NCBI RefSeq assembly: GCF_000427625.1
Contig: NZ_KE386569.1
Location: 3,553,789 to 3,617,788, forward strand
From: Methylobacter luteus IMV-B-3098
Lineage (GTDB): Bacteria; Pseudomonadota; Gammaproteobacteria; Methylococcales; Methylomonadaceae
Direction of reading: 5' to 3'
Length of the DNA: 64,000 nt
The translations under genes were made by a program, and so were the position numbers. The notes under the pieces are model-generated. The model made no database searches. It had not been told where the DNA came from and saw nothing but the letters and a program-made list of their open reading frames with translations. Below, piece by piece: positions 10,609 to 19,500 of the stretch (positions are counted from its first letter, which is position 1; the number at the start of each line of letters is the position of its first letter).

Positions 10609-12369
10609 TCACATTGCTTCAGGAGCATTGATTTTCAGCAGTCCCAAGCCGTTCGCCAGGACCTGCCGCACGGCGCTGATCAAATTCAATCTGGCGTTGC
10701 GCAGCCGGGCATCCTCAACGAGGAATTGATGGGCATTGTAGTAAGTATGAAACTCGGTCGCCAGTTCGCGCAGATACTGGATCAGTTGGTGCGGCTCATG
10801 CTGAAGCGCCGCGCGTTCCAGCACTTCAGGATAGCGCGCCAGTGTGCCCACCAGATCGATTTCGTGCTCTTCGGTCAATTGATCCAGATTCTCCATGCCC
10901 AGCAGCAGATTTCTGTCCCAGTCTTTCTCATCAAGCTGCCGCAAGACGCTGCACACCCTGGCATAAGCATACTGCACGTAAAACACCGGGTTTTCATTGG
11001 ACCGCGAAGTCGCCAGTTTCAGGTCGAAGTCCATATGCTGTTCCGACCGGCGCATGACATAAAAGAAACGCGCCGCATCCTTGCCGACTTCACTGCGCAA
11101 CTGCCGCAACGTGACGAATTCGCCGGAACGCGTGGACATCTGGACTTTTTCCTCGCCGCGATACAGCACCGCGAACTGCACCAGCAACACGTTCAGTTTG
11201 GATTCATCGGCGCCCAGTGCGGTCATGGCCGCCCTGACCCGGGGAATATAACCGTGGTGATCGGCGCCCCAGATATTGATGATGTGGTCGAAGCCCCGGT
11301 CCAGCTTATTCATGTGGTAAGCGATATCGGAAGCGAAATAGGTGGTCTGGCCGTTTTCCCTGACCACCACCCGGTCTTTTTCATCGCCCAGCTTGGCCGA
11401 TGCAAACCAGGTCGCGCCGTCCTGTTCATACAGATGACCGCCGGCACGCAGGCGTTCCAGCGCTTGCTCCACTGAACCGTCATCCATTAACTGACGTTCC
11501 GAGAACCATTCCTGATACTCGACACCGAATTCCTGCAGATCAAGCTTGATGTCTTCCAGAATATTGTTCAGGCCGACCTGGAAGAGGTCCCGGTACAGCG
11601 ACGGTCCGAGCAGGGTTTTGGCTCTGGCGATCAGCGCATCGATATGTTCTTCCTTATCGCCGCCGTGCGGCTCGTCGGCCGGTATGTTTTCTAACACCAG
11701 TTCTGCCGGTCTGCGGTATTCATTGCCGGCGTTTTTATGAATATCCCAGGCAATATCGCGCACATACTCGCCGCGGTAGCCGTTGCTTGGGAAATTGACG
11801 ACCTCGCCGCACTCTTCCAGATATCTGAGCCAGATACTGGTAGCAAGAATATCCATCTGGCGACCAGCATCGTTGACATAATATTCGCGGTGCACGTCAA
11901 AGCCAACCGCCTGCAGCAGATCGGCAACGACCGAGCCATAAGCGGCGCCACGGCCATGGCCCACATGCAGCGGTCCTGTCGGATTGGCGGAAACGAACTC
12001 AACCTGAACCTTTTTACCGGCGCCGATATGACTCAATCCGAAACCGGGACCTTCGTCATGAATTTGTCTGATAATCTGATACTGGGCGTTGGCATTGACA
12101 AAAAAATTGATGAATCCGGGGCCGGCCAGTTCAATCTTGGTAATAGCTTCATGCTGAGGCAGCGCGGCCATGATTTGTTCGGCCAGTTGTCTGGGATTTG
12201 ATTTTGCAGGCTTTGCCAGGGTTAATGCCAGATTTGAGGCAAAGTCGCCATGTTGCGGATCGCGGCTACGTTCAATATTAATGCGCGGGGTAATTTCCTG
12301 ACTCAGAACACCTTGATTTTTCAGTGTTTCAACGGCTTGCAGGATAAGTGCCTCTATCTTTTGTTTCAT
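10609..12369 (-). CDS. argS: Arginyl-tRNA synthetase
   Basis: Class I aminoacyl-tRNA synthetase that charges tRNA-Arg, 586 aa, the usual length. Visible parts are the N-terminal additional domain, the HIGH-type motif in [15 protein letters not shown], the YYVNDAG motif, a KMSKS-like loop in degenerate form (VQMSTRSG), and a C-terminal DALR anticodon-binding domain. It lies between priA and ftsN on the same strand with short gaps, so the three may be cotranscribed. Confidence 0.97.
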   Translation of the reverse strand: MKQKIEALILQAVETLKNQGVLSQEITPRINIERSRDPQHGDFASNLALTLAKPAKSNPRQLAEQIMAALPQHEAITKIELAGPGFINFFVNANAQYQIIRQIHDEGPGFGLSHIGAGKKVQVEFVSANPTGPLHVGHGRGAAYGSVVADLLQAVGFDVHREYYVNDAGRQMDILATSIWLRYLEECGEVVNFPSNGYRGEYVRDIAWDIHKNAGNEYRRPAELVLENIPADEPHGGDKEEHIDALIARAKTLLGPSLYRDLFQVGLNNILEDIKLDLQEFGVEYQEWFSERQLMDDGSVEQALERLRAGGHLYEQDGATWFASAKLGDEKDRVVVRENGQTTYFASDIAYHMNKLDRGFDHIINIWGADHHGYIPRVRAAMTALGADESKLNVLLVQFAVLYRGEEKVQMSTRSGEFVTLRQLRSEVGKDAARFFYVMRRSEQHMDFDLKLATSRSNENPVFYVQYAYARVCSVLRQLDEKDWDRNLLLGMENLDQLTEEHEIDLVGTLARYPEVLERAALQHEPHQLIQYLRELATEFHTYYNAHQFLVEDARLRNARLNLISAVRQVLANGLGLLKINAPEAM

Positions 12370-12445
12370 TGCTTCATTGCGGTAAGTAAGTCACATGAGG
12401 GGCACATTATCCATGAAAATCACCTCATTATCCATTCAAACAACA

Positions 12446-14671
12446 TCAATACAAGTCTACCGGATCGATATCCAGCGACCAGCGCACTTTTTTGGCCTGC
12501 TTGAGTTTTTCAATTTCCGGCATCAAACCGTCGAGCAAGACATGCAAGTCTTGGCGTCTTGCGCTCTGAAACAGCAATTGATAACGGTAAAGGCCGGCGC
12601 GCTTGGTCATGGGCGCCGCGACCGGGCCCAAAATATGGATATGTCCCTGACTGTATTGCCGAGCCAGTTTGCCGACCGCCTCCAGAAACAAAGGCGGCAT
12701 CTGGCTGTCCAGGGCCTGCGCCCTCAGCAGGGCCTGATAACTGAAAGGCGGTAATGAAGCCTCTTTGCGCTCTGCCAATGCCGTTCTGGCAAAATCGCTA
12801 TAGCCTTGCCTGATCAATGTCGTCAGCAAAGGATGATCGGGCTTGCGGGTCTGCATGATCACTCGGCCGGGCTTTTCAGCGCGTCCGGCCCGGCCTGAAA
12901 CCTGAACGATCATCTGCGCCAGTTTTTCGGCCGCATGAAAATCGATGCTGAACAGGCCGCTGTCGACATCAAGGATCGCCACCAGCGTCACATTCGGAAA
13001 ATGATGGCCTTTAGCCAGCATCTGCGTGCCCAGAATGATATCCACGCGGCCCTGATTGATCTGCTGCAGATAGTTTTCCAGCGAGCCCTTGCGCTGAGTC
13101 GAATCGCGGTCCAGGCGCACGATGGTTCGATCGGGAAACAGCATGGCCAGTATTTTTTCGACGCGTTCGGTGCCAAGACCCAGCGGCGTCAGTTCGCCGG
13201 TCTCGCAGGCCATGCATCGATGGATCAATGGCTGTTCCTGGCCGCAATGATGACAGCGCAGCAAACTTTCATCGTAATGGATGACCAGATTGGCATCGCA
13301 ACGCCGGCAGCGTGCAACCCAGCCGCAACCATGACAGATCAAGGTTGGCGCATAACCGCGACGGTTCAGGAACAGCAGTATTTGTTCATTTCGAGCCAGG
13401 GTTTTTCGGATGTCCTCAATCAGTGCCTCGGACAAGCCTTCCTGAATGCGTTTGTTGCGGATATCGAGCAATTGCAGGACCGGCGCCGTGGCGTTGCCGG
13501 CTCTCTCCGGCAGATGCAGCAAGCGGTAACGGCGCTGGTCGACATTGTGCAGGCTGGCCAGCGACGGCGTCGCGGAGCCGAGCAAAACGGGAACATTCAG
13601 CAGCTTGCCGCGCACGACCGCGACATCGCGCGCCGAAAAACGAAAGCCCTCCTGCTGCTTGAACGAGGCATCATGTTCTTCATCCAGAATGATCAGGCCG
13701 GGATTTTTCAGCGGCGTGAATAATGCCGAGCGGGTGCCCAGCAGGATCGAACAGACGCCTTTCTGCATCTGGAGCCAGGCGTTTTGCCGCTGCCCGTCCG
13801 TCAGCTTGGAATGCGATACGGCAATGGTGACGGCAAAGCGCTGCCGGAATCGTTCTTCAACCTGCGGCGTGAGCGTAATCTCCGGCAGCAGGACCAGCAC
13901 CTGCTGGCCGCGTTCGAGCACGCGCCGGATAATCTGCATGTACACTTCCGTCTTGCCGCTGCCGGTCACGCCTTCGAGTAAAAAAACACCGAACTGCCCA
14001 AGAGACTCGCAGACGGCGTCAATAGCCGCCTGCTGCTGCGGATTGCATTGCAGTGCGCTGTCGCGAACCAGTGAGCCGGCGTTGGGTGTGGCTTCGGGCT
14101 GACTGATCTCTAGCAGTTGCTTATCGATTAAGGCTTTCACCGCCGGCCGCCAGTTTTCATTCCATAATGACAGTTCGGTTTCAGACAGGCTGCCGGTATG
14201 ACATTGAAATTTTTCCAGGACGCTTTTCTGTTTGGGCGAGCGGCTCAACCGATTGTTGTCGATCGCTTTGCCTTGCTCTGTCAGGGCATAGCGTTTCTGT
14301 GCATGCAATTCGGCCGGTTTGCCCTGGCGTAGCGAGACCGGAAAGGCGGCGCTGAAGACTTCGCCCAAAGGATGATGATAATAGCTGCTGGCCCAGTGCA
14401 GCAGGCGCAAGTCTTTGGTTGATAGTAACGGTTCTTCGTCCAGAATGCGTGTGACCCGTTTTAATTTGCTGTTATCGAATTCGCTGTGTTGCGTTATTGC
14501 AATCAGAAAAGCGACTTTGCTGCCCTTACCGAAGGGTACCTCCAGGCGCACCCCAGGCAATATGGGACCAGGGCCGGTTTGAGCGGGGGCCAGATAATCA
14601 AACAATCGATAAAAAGGCGCGGGAATGGCGACTCTGAAAATCAGTTCGCTCCCACGGTGCGACTTAGGCAT
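12446..14671 (-). CDS. priA: Primosomal protein N' (replication restart helicase)
   Basis: PriA is a DEAH-type 3'-5' helicase that recognises stalled forks and reloads the replisome. From the ATG at 14671 it is 741 aa, close to the E. coli length. Visible parts: an N-terminal 3'-DNA-binding domain, Walker A GVTGSGKTE, Walker B DEEHD, and eight zinc-binding Cys arranged as CHGC, CRRC, CHHC and CMAC. A TTG at 14707 is in frame and has GGGAG just upstream, so a 753-aa form is possible. The upstream spacer holds a pair of perfect DnaA boxes about 190 bp before the start. Confidence 0.96.
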   Translation of the reverse strand: MPKSHRGSELIFRVAIPAPFYRLFDYLAPAQTGPGPILPGVRLEVPFGKGSKVAFLIAITQHSEFDNSKLKRVTRILDEEPLLSTKDLRLLHWASSYYHHPLGEVFSAAFPVSLRQGKPAELHAQKRYALTEQGKAIDNNRLSRSPKQKSVLEKFQCHTGSLSETELSLWNENWRPAVKALIDKQLLEISQPEATPNAGSLVRDSALQCNPQQQAAIDAVCESLGQFGVFLLEGVTGSGKTEVYMQIIRRVLERGQQVLVLLPEITLTPQVEERFRQRFAVTIAVSHSKLTDGQRQNAWLQMQKGVCSILLGTRSALFTPLKNPGLIILDEEHDASFKQQEGFRFSARDVAVVRGKLLNVPVLLGSATPSLASLHNVDQRRYRLLHLPERAGNATAPVLQLLDIRNKRIQEGLSEALIEDIRKTLARNEQILLFLNRRGYAPTLICHGCGWVARCRRCDANLVIHYDESLLRCHHCGQEQPLIHRCMACETGELTPLGLGTERVEKILAMLFPDRTIVRLDRDSTQRKGSLENYLQQINQGRVDIILGTQMLAKGHHFPNVTLVAILDVDSGLFSIDFHAAEKLAQMIVQVSGRAGRAEKPGRVIMQTRKPDHPLLTTLIRQGYSDFARTALAERKEASLPPFSYQALLRAQALDSQMPPLFLEAVGKLARQYSQGHIHILGPVAAPMTKRAGLYRYQLLFQSARRQDLHVLLDGLMPEIEKLKQAKKVRWSLDIDPVDLY

Positions 14672-14726
14672 AGTGGTTAAATGGGTTTTATAGTTATTGT
14701 TCGGCAACTGCTCCCTGCGCTGCTAA

Positions 14727-14742
14727 GCCACATGGATGTGGC
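14727..14742. repeat. Short inverted repeat in priA leader
   Basis: GCCACAT-GG-ATGTGGC is a 7-bp inverted repeat with a 2-bp centre, upstream of priA. It could be an operator half-site pair; a 2-nt loop is too short for a good RNA hairpin. Confidence 0.4.
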
Positions 14743-14790
14743 GCATATCGAAAATGCAGGAGCCGTTTTTTTACCTATTTCCTGCCTCCC

Positions 14791-14810
14791 TGCAGTCATC
14801 GATGACTGCA
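14791..14810. promoter_or_regulatory. Perfect 20-bp palindrome upstream of priA
   Basis: TGCAGTCATC followed by its exact complement, with no spacer. Perfect symmetry over 20 bp suggests a dimeric regulator site. The surrounding DNA is non-coding. No known regulator was matched, and the T run expected of a terminator is missing. Confidence 0.5.
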
Positions 14811-14862
14811 TTATTTCCGGTTTCTGCTGTAATCAGTCTTAATTTATATGGTTCAGCAGATT

Positions 14863-14899
14863 AGTTATCCACAAAAGCTGTGGATAACTCTGTGGGTAA
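14863..14899. promoter_or_regulatory. DnaA box cluster
   Basis: Two perfect DnaA boxes face each other: TTATCCACA at 14865-14873 and its complement TGTGGATAA at 14879-14887, within an 11-bp inverted repeat (14863-14889). A third near-match, TGTGGGTAA (14891-14899, one mismatch), follows in the second orientation. The next 110 bp are AT-rich. The spacing of the first two is 5 bp. The boxes lie in the priA 5' spacer, so DnaA control of priA, DnaA titration or an origin-like element are all possible. Confidence 0.7.
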
Positions 14900-15144
14900 C
14901 CAGTTTCTAATTCAGCTTAATGGCCGTTTTTTATAGAGTTTTTTAGCTTGCTTGATTTTAAGCCGAAAATTATATCTTTTATATTTCAAATACTTGCCGA
15001 TTAAAAACAAATCAAATAGGGCGATTGCCAGGCTGAACTTGCTGAATTTATTTGATGCCGGCTTGATGTGTGTAATTAACAGAAATCATGGCACAACTTA
15101 TCAAATTTTGATCGGTTGAATTAGTATTCAGTCGTCTGTCAATA
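14900..15144. other. AT-rich non-coding stretch beside DnaA boxes
   Basis: A 245-bp spacer, AT-rich particularly at 14925-15015, with no open frame and no tRNA. Only one GATC was seen (about 15109), so it does not resemble an enterobacterial oriC with clustered Dam sites. No terminator for the upstream methyltransferase gene is clear. Confidence 0.4.
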
Positions 15145-15951
15145 TTATCTCGGCTTGATGAATTTAATCGTCATCCTGTCGCTTTCGCCTATCTCCAGAT
15201 ACTTTTTGCGGTCCTGCTGCTTGAGTTTCAAAGACGGCGGCAAGGTCCAGACGCCTTCGGGATAATTTTTGGTATCTTTGCTGTTGGCGTTGATTTCGGA
15301 TTTTCCCAAGAACTCAAACCCCGCTTTTCTGGCCAGCGCAATGACATAGTCCTCGCTGACATAACCCGATGCGGCGGTCGGGTCCTGCGGTTTTTTAGGG
15401 GAGTTCCTATGCTCAACGATGCCCAGGATGCCGCCGGGCTTCAGGGCTTTATACATGGCATTGAATACCGCCGGCGCCTGGCCGTTCTTCATCCAGTTAT
15501 GGATATTGCGGAACGTCAAAACCCGATCGGCCGAGCCATCCGGCGCTATTTTCTGCTTTTCAGGCGGTTGTAGCTCTGTCAGCTCGACTTTGCCGTACAG
15601 ATCCGGCCGCTCCTTCAGTTTAGCCTTGTACTCTTTCAGGCTTTTTTTGAAATAAGGCTCCTCGGCATCGGCTGAAAAATGCGCGGCATACAGTTTGCCG
15701 TGCTTTTTCAAATAGGGCGCCAGGATTTCCGTATACCAGCCGCTTCCGGGCCAGATTTCAACGACGGCCATATCGTCTTTAACTTCAAAGAATTCCAGGG
15801 TCTGCTGCGGATGCCGGTATTTATCCCGGGCTTTGTGCTCGGCGGAGCGGTGAGCGTCGGCAATGATCTGGGGCAATGTACTGATCTCATCGCCAGCTTG
15901 TGAAGGTGAGAAACTGCCGGCCAGCAGCAATGCCAGTAAAATTTTTTTCAT
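15145..15951 (-). CDS. Exported SAM methyltransferase-like protein
   Basis: Class I methyltransferase-like protein, 268 aa from the ATG at 15951 (an upstream in-frame ATG at 16032 would bury the signal peptide). Residues 1-20 (MKKILLALLLAGSFSPSQAG) form a Sec signal peptide, placing it in the periplasm. The nucleotide-binding motif I reads VVEIWPGSGWYTE, and later motifs LKPGGILGIVEH and SGYVSEDYVI follow. It belongs to the group often annotated as predicted methyltransferase (COG4798 type). SAM is not expected in the periplasm, so the activity is uncertain. It has no obvious operon partner. Confidence 0.8.
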   Translation of the reverse strand: MKKILLALLLAGSFSPSQAGDEISTLPQIIADAHRSAEHKARDKYRHPQQTLEFFEVKDDMAVVEIWPGSGWYTEILAPYLKKHGKLYAAHFSADAEEPYFKKSLKEYKAKLKERPDLYGKVELTELQPPEKQKIAPDGSADRVLTFRNIHNWMKNGQAPAVFNAMYKALKPGGILGIVEHRNSPKKPQDPTAASGYVSEDYVIALARKAGFEFLGKSEINANSKDTKNYPEGVWTLPPSLKLKQQDRKKYLEIGESDRMTIKFIKPR

Positions 15952-16093
15952 TATTTTGATCTCGCTTATTGGCAATGGCCAACAATAAATTTTGATGTAG
16001 TTATTGAACATATTGTAGCGGGAGTTTGGCAATACACATCGCTACCGAAGCGCTTCCGCGGCTTGCTTATGCCCACAGATTGTTTGTTCCGGG

Positions 16094-16600
16094 CTATCTA
16101 TTCTCAGGATTCCAGATTTGCAGCAGACTCAACAACGCCAGCATCAAAAAGGCGATCAATGTCCACTCGGGAATGCTTAAGCTCAGCAATGTCCACGACA
16201 CTTCGGCACAATCGCCGGTGCCGCTTAGCATTAACCTGATGGTTTCAGCCAAGGGGAAATTTTCGAAAACATACTCGAGCCCGGGGCCACATTCCGGCAC
16301 TTCTTCAGGCGGCAAATGCTGCAGCCAGACATGGCGCGTTGAGATGGACGCACCGGCCAGCGCGACCAGGGCGCCTAAAATCGAGTAAGTCTTTATGCCA
16401 GTCCGGCCAGGGTTGTGTACCGCCGCGATCAAAAATACGATGCCGGTCAAAAGAATGGCGATGCGCTGCGAAATACACAGCGGGCAGGGTTCCTGCTCTT
16501 CAATAAACTGCAGGTAAGCGCCTATCGCCAACAACGCGGCGCAACCGAGGAAACCCAATAAAAACCAGATTCTCGAATTAAAATTTATCAATTTGTGCAT
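16094..16600 (-). CDS. dsbB: Disulfide bond formation protein B
   Basis: Inner-membrane quinone reductase that re-oxidises DsbA, 168 aa. Four membrane helices are visible. The first periplasmic loop carries the redox pair in EQEPCPLCISQR; the second loop has the Cys pair in PPEEVPECGPG and SGTGDCAEV. Length and order are typical of DsbB. Its start overlaps the end of the upstream small RCK_C-like gene by 13 bp, so the two are probably translated together. Confidence 0.93.
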   Translation of the reverse strand: MHKLINFNSRIWFLLGFLGCAALLAIGAYLQFIEEQEPCPLCISQRIAILLTGIVFLIAAVHNPGRTGIKTYSILGALVALAGASISTRHVWLQHLPPEEVPECGPGLEYVFENFPLAETIRLMLSGTGDCAEVSWTLLSLSIPEWTLIAFLMLALLSLLQIWNPENR

Positions 16601-16782
16601 GCTTCAACTTCTTCTTTAAATAATCGAATTTCCCGTGTCGGGCCCATGACTACCAGAACATCGCCCGCATTCAGACTATGCTCTTTCTCCCCGATTGCAA
16701 AATGCAATGCTTCGTCTAATTCCTTATTGATGATGCTGATAAGAAATAAATTATGTCTTTCATTTAACTTTAACGCACCCAT
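16588..16782 (-). CDS. Small TrkA-C (RCK_C)-like protein
   Basis: A 64-aa protein resembling the TrkA-C/RCK_C regulatory domain of potassium channels and transporters: LNERHNLFLISIINKE, then the loop LNAGDVLVVMGPTREI and a final helix. In-frame codons continue upstream of the ATG for ten residues (KSDVYLEPIP) before a stop, and these also look like TrkA-C sequence. So either the start is non-standard or this is the remaining end of a larger transporter subunit. It overlaps dsbB by 13 bp. No transporter gene is near. Function is inferred only from the domain. Confidence 0.6.
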   Translation of the reverse strand: MGALKLNERHNLFLISIINKELDEALHFAIGEKEHSLNAGDVLVVMGPTREIRLFKEEVEACTN

Positions 16783-16852
16783 CGGGATAGGTTCCAGATA
16801 GACGTCGGATTTTTAACCGTGCCATATTTTAATCATGCCGGCCACTATCTGT

Positions 16853-17566
16853 TCATTTTTTAAATTTGACGACTTTATTCAAAGGATTCAGATTGATCTC
16901 ATCGATGACAATCTGGGTGCGGGAGTTAAGCACGTAGGCGACCGTTTCCGCGATATCCTCGGGCAACAGATAATTGCTGGCCTCATCGCCCGGTTCAAAG
17001 GACAGCTGTTCAAAGAATTCCGTTTTAACCATGCCCGGATTGATCAGGCAGACGCGTACATTGCTTCTGCCGCACTCTTCGCGCAGGGCCTGGGTAAAGC
17101 CGCGCACGGCGAACTTGCTGGCGCAATAGACCGCGCCCTTGCGGCTGCCTTTCAGAGCCGCCTCGGAACCTATAAAAATCAGATCACTGCGCGCTTTGCG
17201 TTTCAGGGAAGGCAGCAGGGCGCGCGTCAGAAAAGCCAGGCTGGTGAAATTGATGGTCATGAGCGCTTCGATCTGCTCGTAAGAGAATTCCTCGACCGAG
17301 CCGAATTGTCCGCGGCCGGCGGAAAAGACCACGGCATCAATATCAGGGAAAGTCTGCGCCAATTCGCGCAGCTTTTGCGGCAGTTCACGCAACTGGCTTA
17401 AATCCAGCTGGACGGGGCTGAAGCCGGCCATGGGCCGGGTAAAGCGCGTGCGGTCGCGCGACAAGCCGATCACATGATGGCCCTGATTCAGCAGGTTCCG
17501 GGCGATGGCGCGGCCTATGCCCGAACTGGCGCCTGTAACCAGCACCGTACGTTTTACAGTGTGCAT
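16853..17566 (-). CDS. Short-chain dehydrogenase paired with SPL-like gene
   Basis: SDR-family oxidoreductase of 237 aa. The cofactor motif is TGASSGIGRA at residues 11-20, the active-site Tyr-Lys is in YCASKFA, and the catalytic Ser is in IFIGSEAA. An Arg at SRDRTRF after strand 2 suggests NADPH. The gene overlaps the end of the upstream radical-SAM gene by 13 bp, indicating coupled translation and a shared task. The substrate is unknown. Confidence 0.83.
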   Translation of the reverse strand: MHTVKRTVLVTGASSGIGRAIARNLLNQGHHVIGLSRDRTRFTRPMAGFSPVQLDLSQLRELPQKLRELAQTFPDIDAVVFSAGRGQFGSVEEFSYEQIEALMTINFTSLAFLTRALLPSLKRKARSDLIFIGSEAALKGSRKGAVYCASKFAVRGFTQALREECGRSNVRVCLINPGMVKTEFFEQLSFEPGDEASNYLLPEDIAETVAYVLNSRTQIVIDEINLNPLNKVVKFKK

Positions 17567-18546
17567 GGGAAAAACTTGCTTTGAGGGATATAAGTCAATA
17601 ATTGTTCCGTACAGTACTGCATCATTTCCTGCTCCAGATCCGGGCGATAAGAAACCATGCCTTGCTGAGCGGCCATCGGACCCGAGAACAGTTTCTCTTC
17701 GGGATAGAGCCTGTGCACTTTTTTAAAATAACTCTCAGGCAGCCGGAAAACGCCCAGGCTGACCGAATGCAGCCGGTTTAAATCAATGCCGGCGAAGACC
17801 CGTTCAAACAGTTGCCGGTACTGCTGCCGGTAGCCTGTCTGGTAAATCAAAGGATCGAAACGCAGGCCCACCTGCCAGCCTTGGGTCTGCAATCGGCACA
17901 GGGCCTCGATACGGCGCTGTACCGATGGCGCTTTGGCCTCGACTTTGGCCGCGATCTCATCAGGCGACAGACTGAAGGCGACGATGCAGCGCGGCACCGG
18001 TTCGCGGGCCAGCAGGTTTCTGACCTGCGTGCTTTTGGTCCGTAACTCCAGCCAGGCATTTGGAATGGCCTCGAAAACCGGCAGAAACTGCTCTGCAAAG
18101 CGCGTGACCGGCTCCAGCGCCAGGCTGTCGCAATCATAGCCTGAGAAAAAATGAATTTGATCGGCCGGCGTGGCATCGCACAATTGTCTGATTGCCTGCT
18201 GGAAATCCTCGTAATTGACGAACAGCACATAATTGGCCGATTGATACATGCCTTGCAGGAAACAGTAACGGCAATCATACAAGCAGTTCAGCATGTGCGA
18301 GAAATAATAGTTTCTTGTCGCTCCGACGCCGTATCCGGTGGGCGCCTCGAGTACGAAGTTTTTGTATTTCTCGGCCAGTATCAGGGCCGGTTTCTGTTTT
18401 TGCAGCCGGAAATTCTGGGCCTTGGGATTGAAAACCTGGGCGTAACGCTCGCAGGTGATGATCCGGGCGTGCGGAAAACGGGCGGTAATGTCGATAACGC
18501 GGGCGTGCTTGCGGATGTTTTCTTCGATATAAATGGTTTCAATCAT
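17554..18546 (-). CDS. Spore photoproduct lyase-family radical SAM protein
   Basis: Radical SAM protein of 330 aa in the spore photoproduct lyase (SPL) family. The 4Fe-4S-binding triad is CLYDCRYC, the Cys-x3-Cys-x2-Cys spacing used by SPL rather than the classical x3-x2 aromatic motif alone. Other family stretches are NYYFSHMLNC before it and ELRTKST after it. This genome segment shows no sporulation gene, so the role is probably not spore DNA repair. The overlapping SDR downstream may use or supply its product. Confidence 0.8.
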   Translation of the reverse strand: MIETIYIEENIRKHARVIDITARFPHARIITCERYAQVFNPKAQNFRLQKQKPALILAEKYKNFVLEAPTGYGVGATRNYYFSHMLNCLYDCRYCFLQGMYQSANYVLFVNYEDFQQAIRQLCDATPADQIHFFSGYDCDSLALEPVTRFAEQFLPVFEAIPNAWLELRTKSTQVRNLLAREPVPRCIVAFSLSPDEIAAKVEAKAPSVQRRIEALCRLQTQGWQVGLRFDPLIYQTGYRQQYRQLFERVFAGIDLNRLHSVSLGVFRLPESYFKKVHRLYPEEKLFSGPMAAQQGMVSYRPDLEQEMMQYCTEQLLTYIPQSKFFPCTL

Positions 18547-18672
18547 GGGCTCTGGTGTGATGGTGAGCGCTTAAGGCAGCACAGCGGCGCATATATTAAA
18601 AGACTTGTGATTGATTGCACAGACCCTATATAGGTTAAAATACTTTTAATCCTAACCAAATATACTGTACAC

Positions 18673-19497
18673 ATGAAAACACAAAAAATAGGTTTTATCG
18701 GCGGCGGCAATATGGCATCGAGTCTGATGAGCGGACTGATCGCCAGCGGCCATTCCCCGCAGCAGCTTTGGGTATCGGACATCAACAAGGATATCCTGGC
18801 GTCTCTGGCGGCCAACCTGCAGGTTAATATTGCGTCCAGCAACGAGGCCGTCATTCAGGAAGCGGAAGTCGTGGTGCTGGCCGTCAAGCCACAGGTGCTG
18901 CGCCAGGTGGCCGAAAGCGTGGCCGCCTTGATCCAGCAAAAGAAACCGCTGGTCGTGTCCATTGCGGCCGGCATCACTCAGGCCAGCCTCAGCGCATGGC
19001 TGGGCGCGGATACGGCCATCGTCCGTTGCATGCCCAATACGCCGGCCCTGGTATTGACCGGCGCTACGGGCCTGCATGCCAACCTTAATGTCACCGAGGC
19101 GCAGCGGGATCTGGCTGAAAGCATCATGCGTTCGGTCGGCATATCATTATGGGTTGACGACGAAAGCGAGCTTGATGCCGTGACCGCCGTTTCAGGCAGC
19201 GGTCCCGCCTATTATTTCCTGCTCATGGAGGCCATGGAAAAAGCCGCCCGGGAGCTGGGGCTGGATGAACACACCGCGCGCCTGCTGGTTCAGCAAACGG
19301 CATTGGGTGCTGCTAAAATAGCCCTGGAATCGTCCGAGTCGCCCGAACAGTTGCGCAAGCGCGTGACATCGCCGGGCGGCACCACGCAACGCGCCATAGA
19401 AACGTTTGAGCAAGGCGGATTCACCGGGCTGGTTTCAAAAGCCATGCATGCCGCAAGGGATCGCTCTATCGAAATGTCTAAACCAACGGAGAAATAG
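18673..19497 (+). CDS. proC: Pyrroline-5-carboxylate reductase
   Basis: Last step of proline synthesis: pyrroline-5-carboxylate plus NAD(P)H to proline. 274 aa, typical length. The N-terminal Rossmann motif is IGFIGGGNMASSLMSGL; the C-terminal dimer and substrate domain has AVSGSGPAYYFLLMEAM and VTSPGGTTQ. It starts a tight operon with yggT and yggU, as in Pseudomonas, although yggS, usually just before it, lies at 31.4 kb. Confidence 0.96.
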   Translation: MKTQKIGFIGGGNMASSLMSGLIASGHSPQQLWVSDINKDILASLAANLQVNIASSNEAVIQEAEVVVLAVKPQVLRQVAESVAALIQQKKPLVVSIAAGITQASLSAWLGADTAIVRCMPNTPALVLTGATGLHANLNVTEAQRDLAESIMRSVGISLWVDDESELDAVTAVSGSGPAYYFLLMEAMEKAARELGLDEHTARLLVQQTALGAAKIALESSESPEQLRKRVTSPGGTTQRAIETFEQGGFTGLVSKAMHAARDRSIEMSKPTEK

Positions 19498-19500
19498 TTG

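Noticed and set aside
10423-11475. A 350-codon open frame on the plus strand
   Set aside because: Lies antisense to argS, with no ribosome site and no recognisable domain; the argS frame is fully conserved, so this is a GC-codon shadow.
12935-13723. A 262-codon open frame on the plus strand
   Set aside because: Antisense to the helicase core of priA, no motif, no start context.
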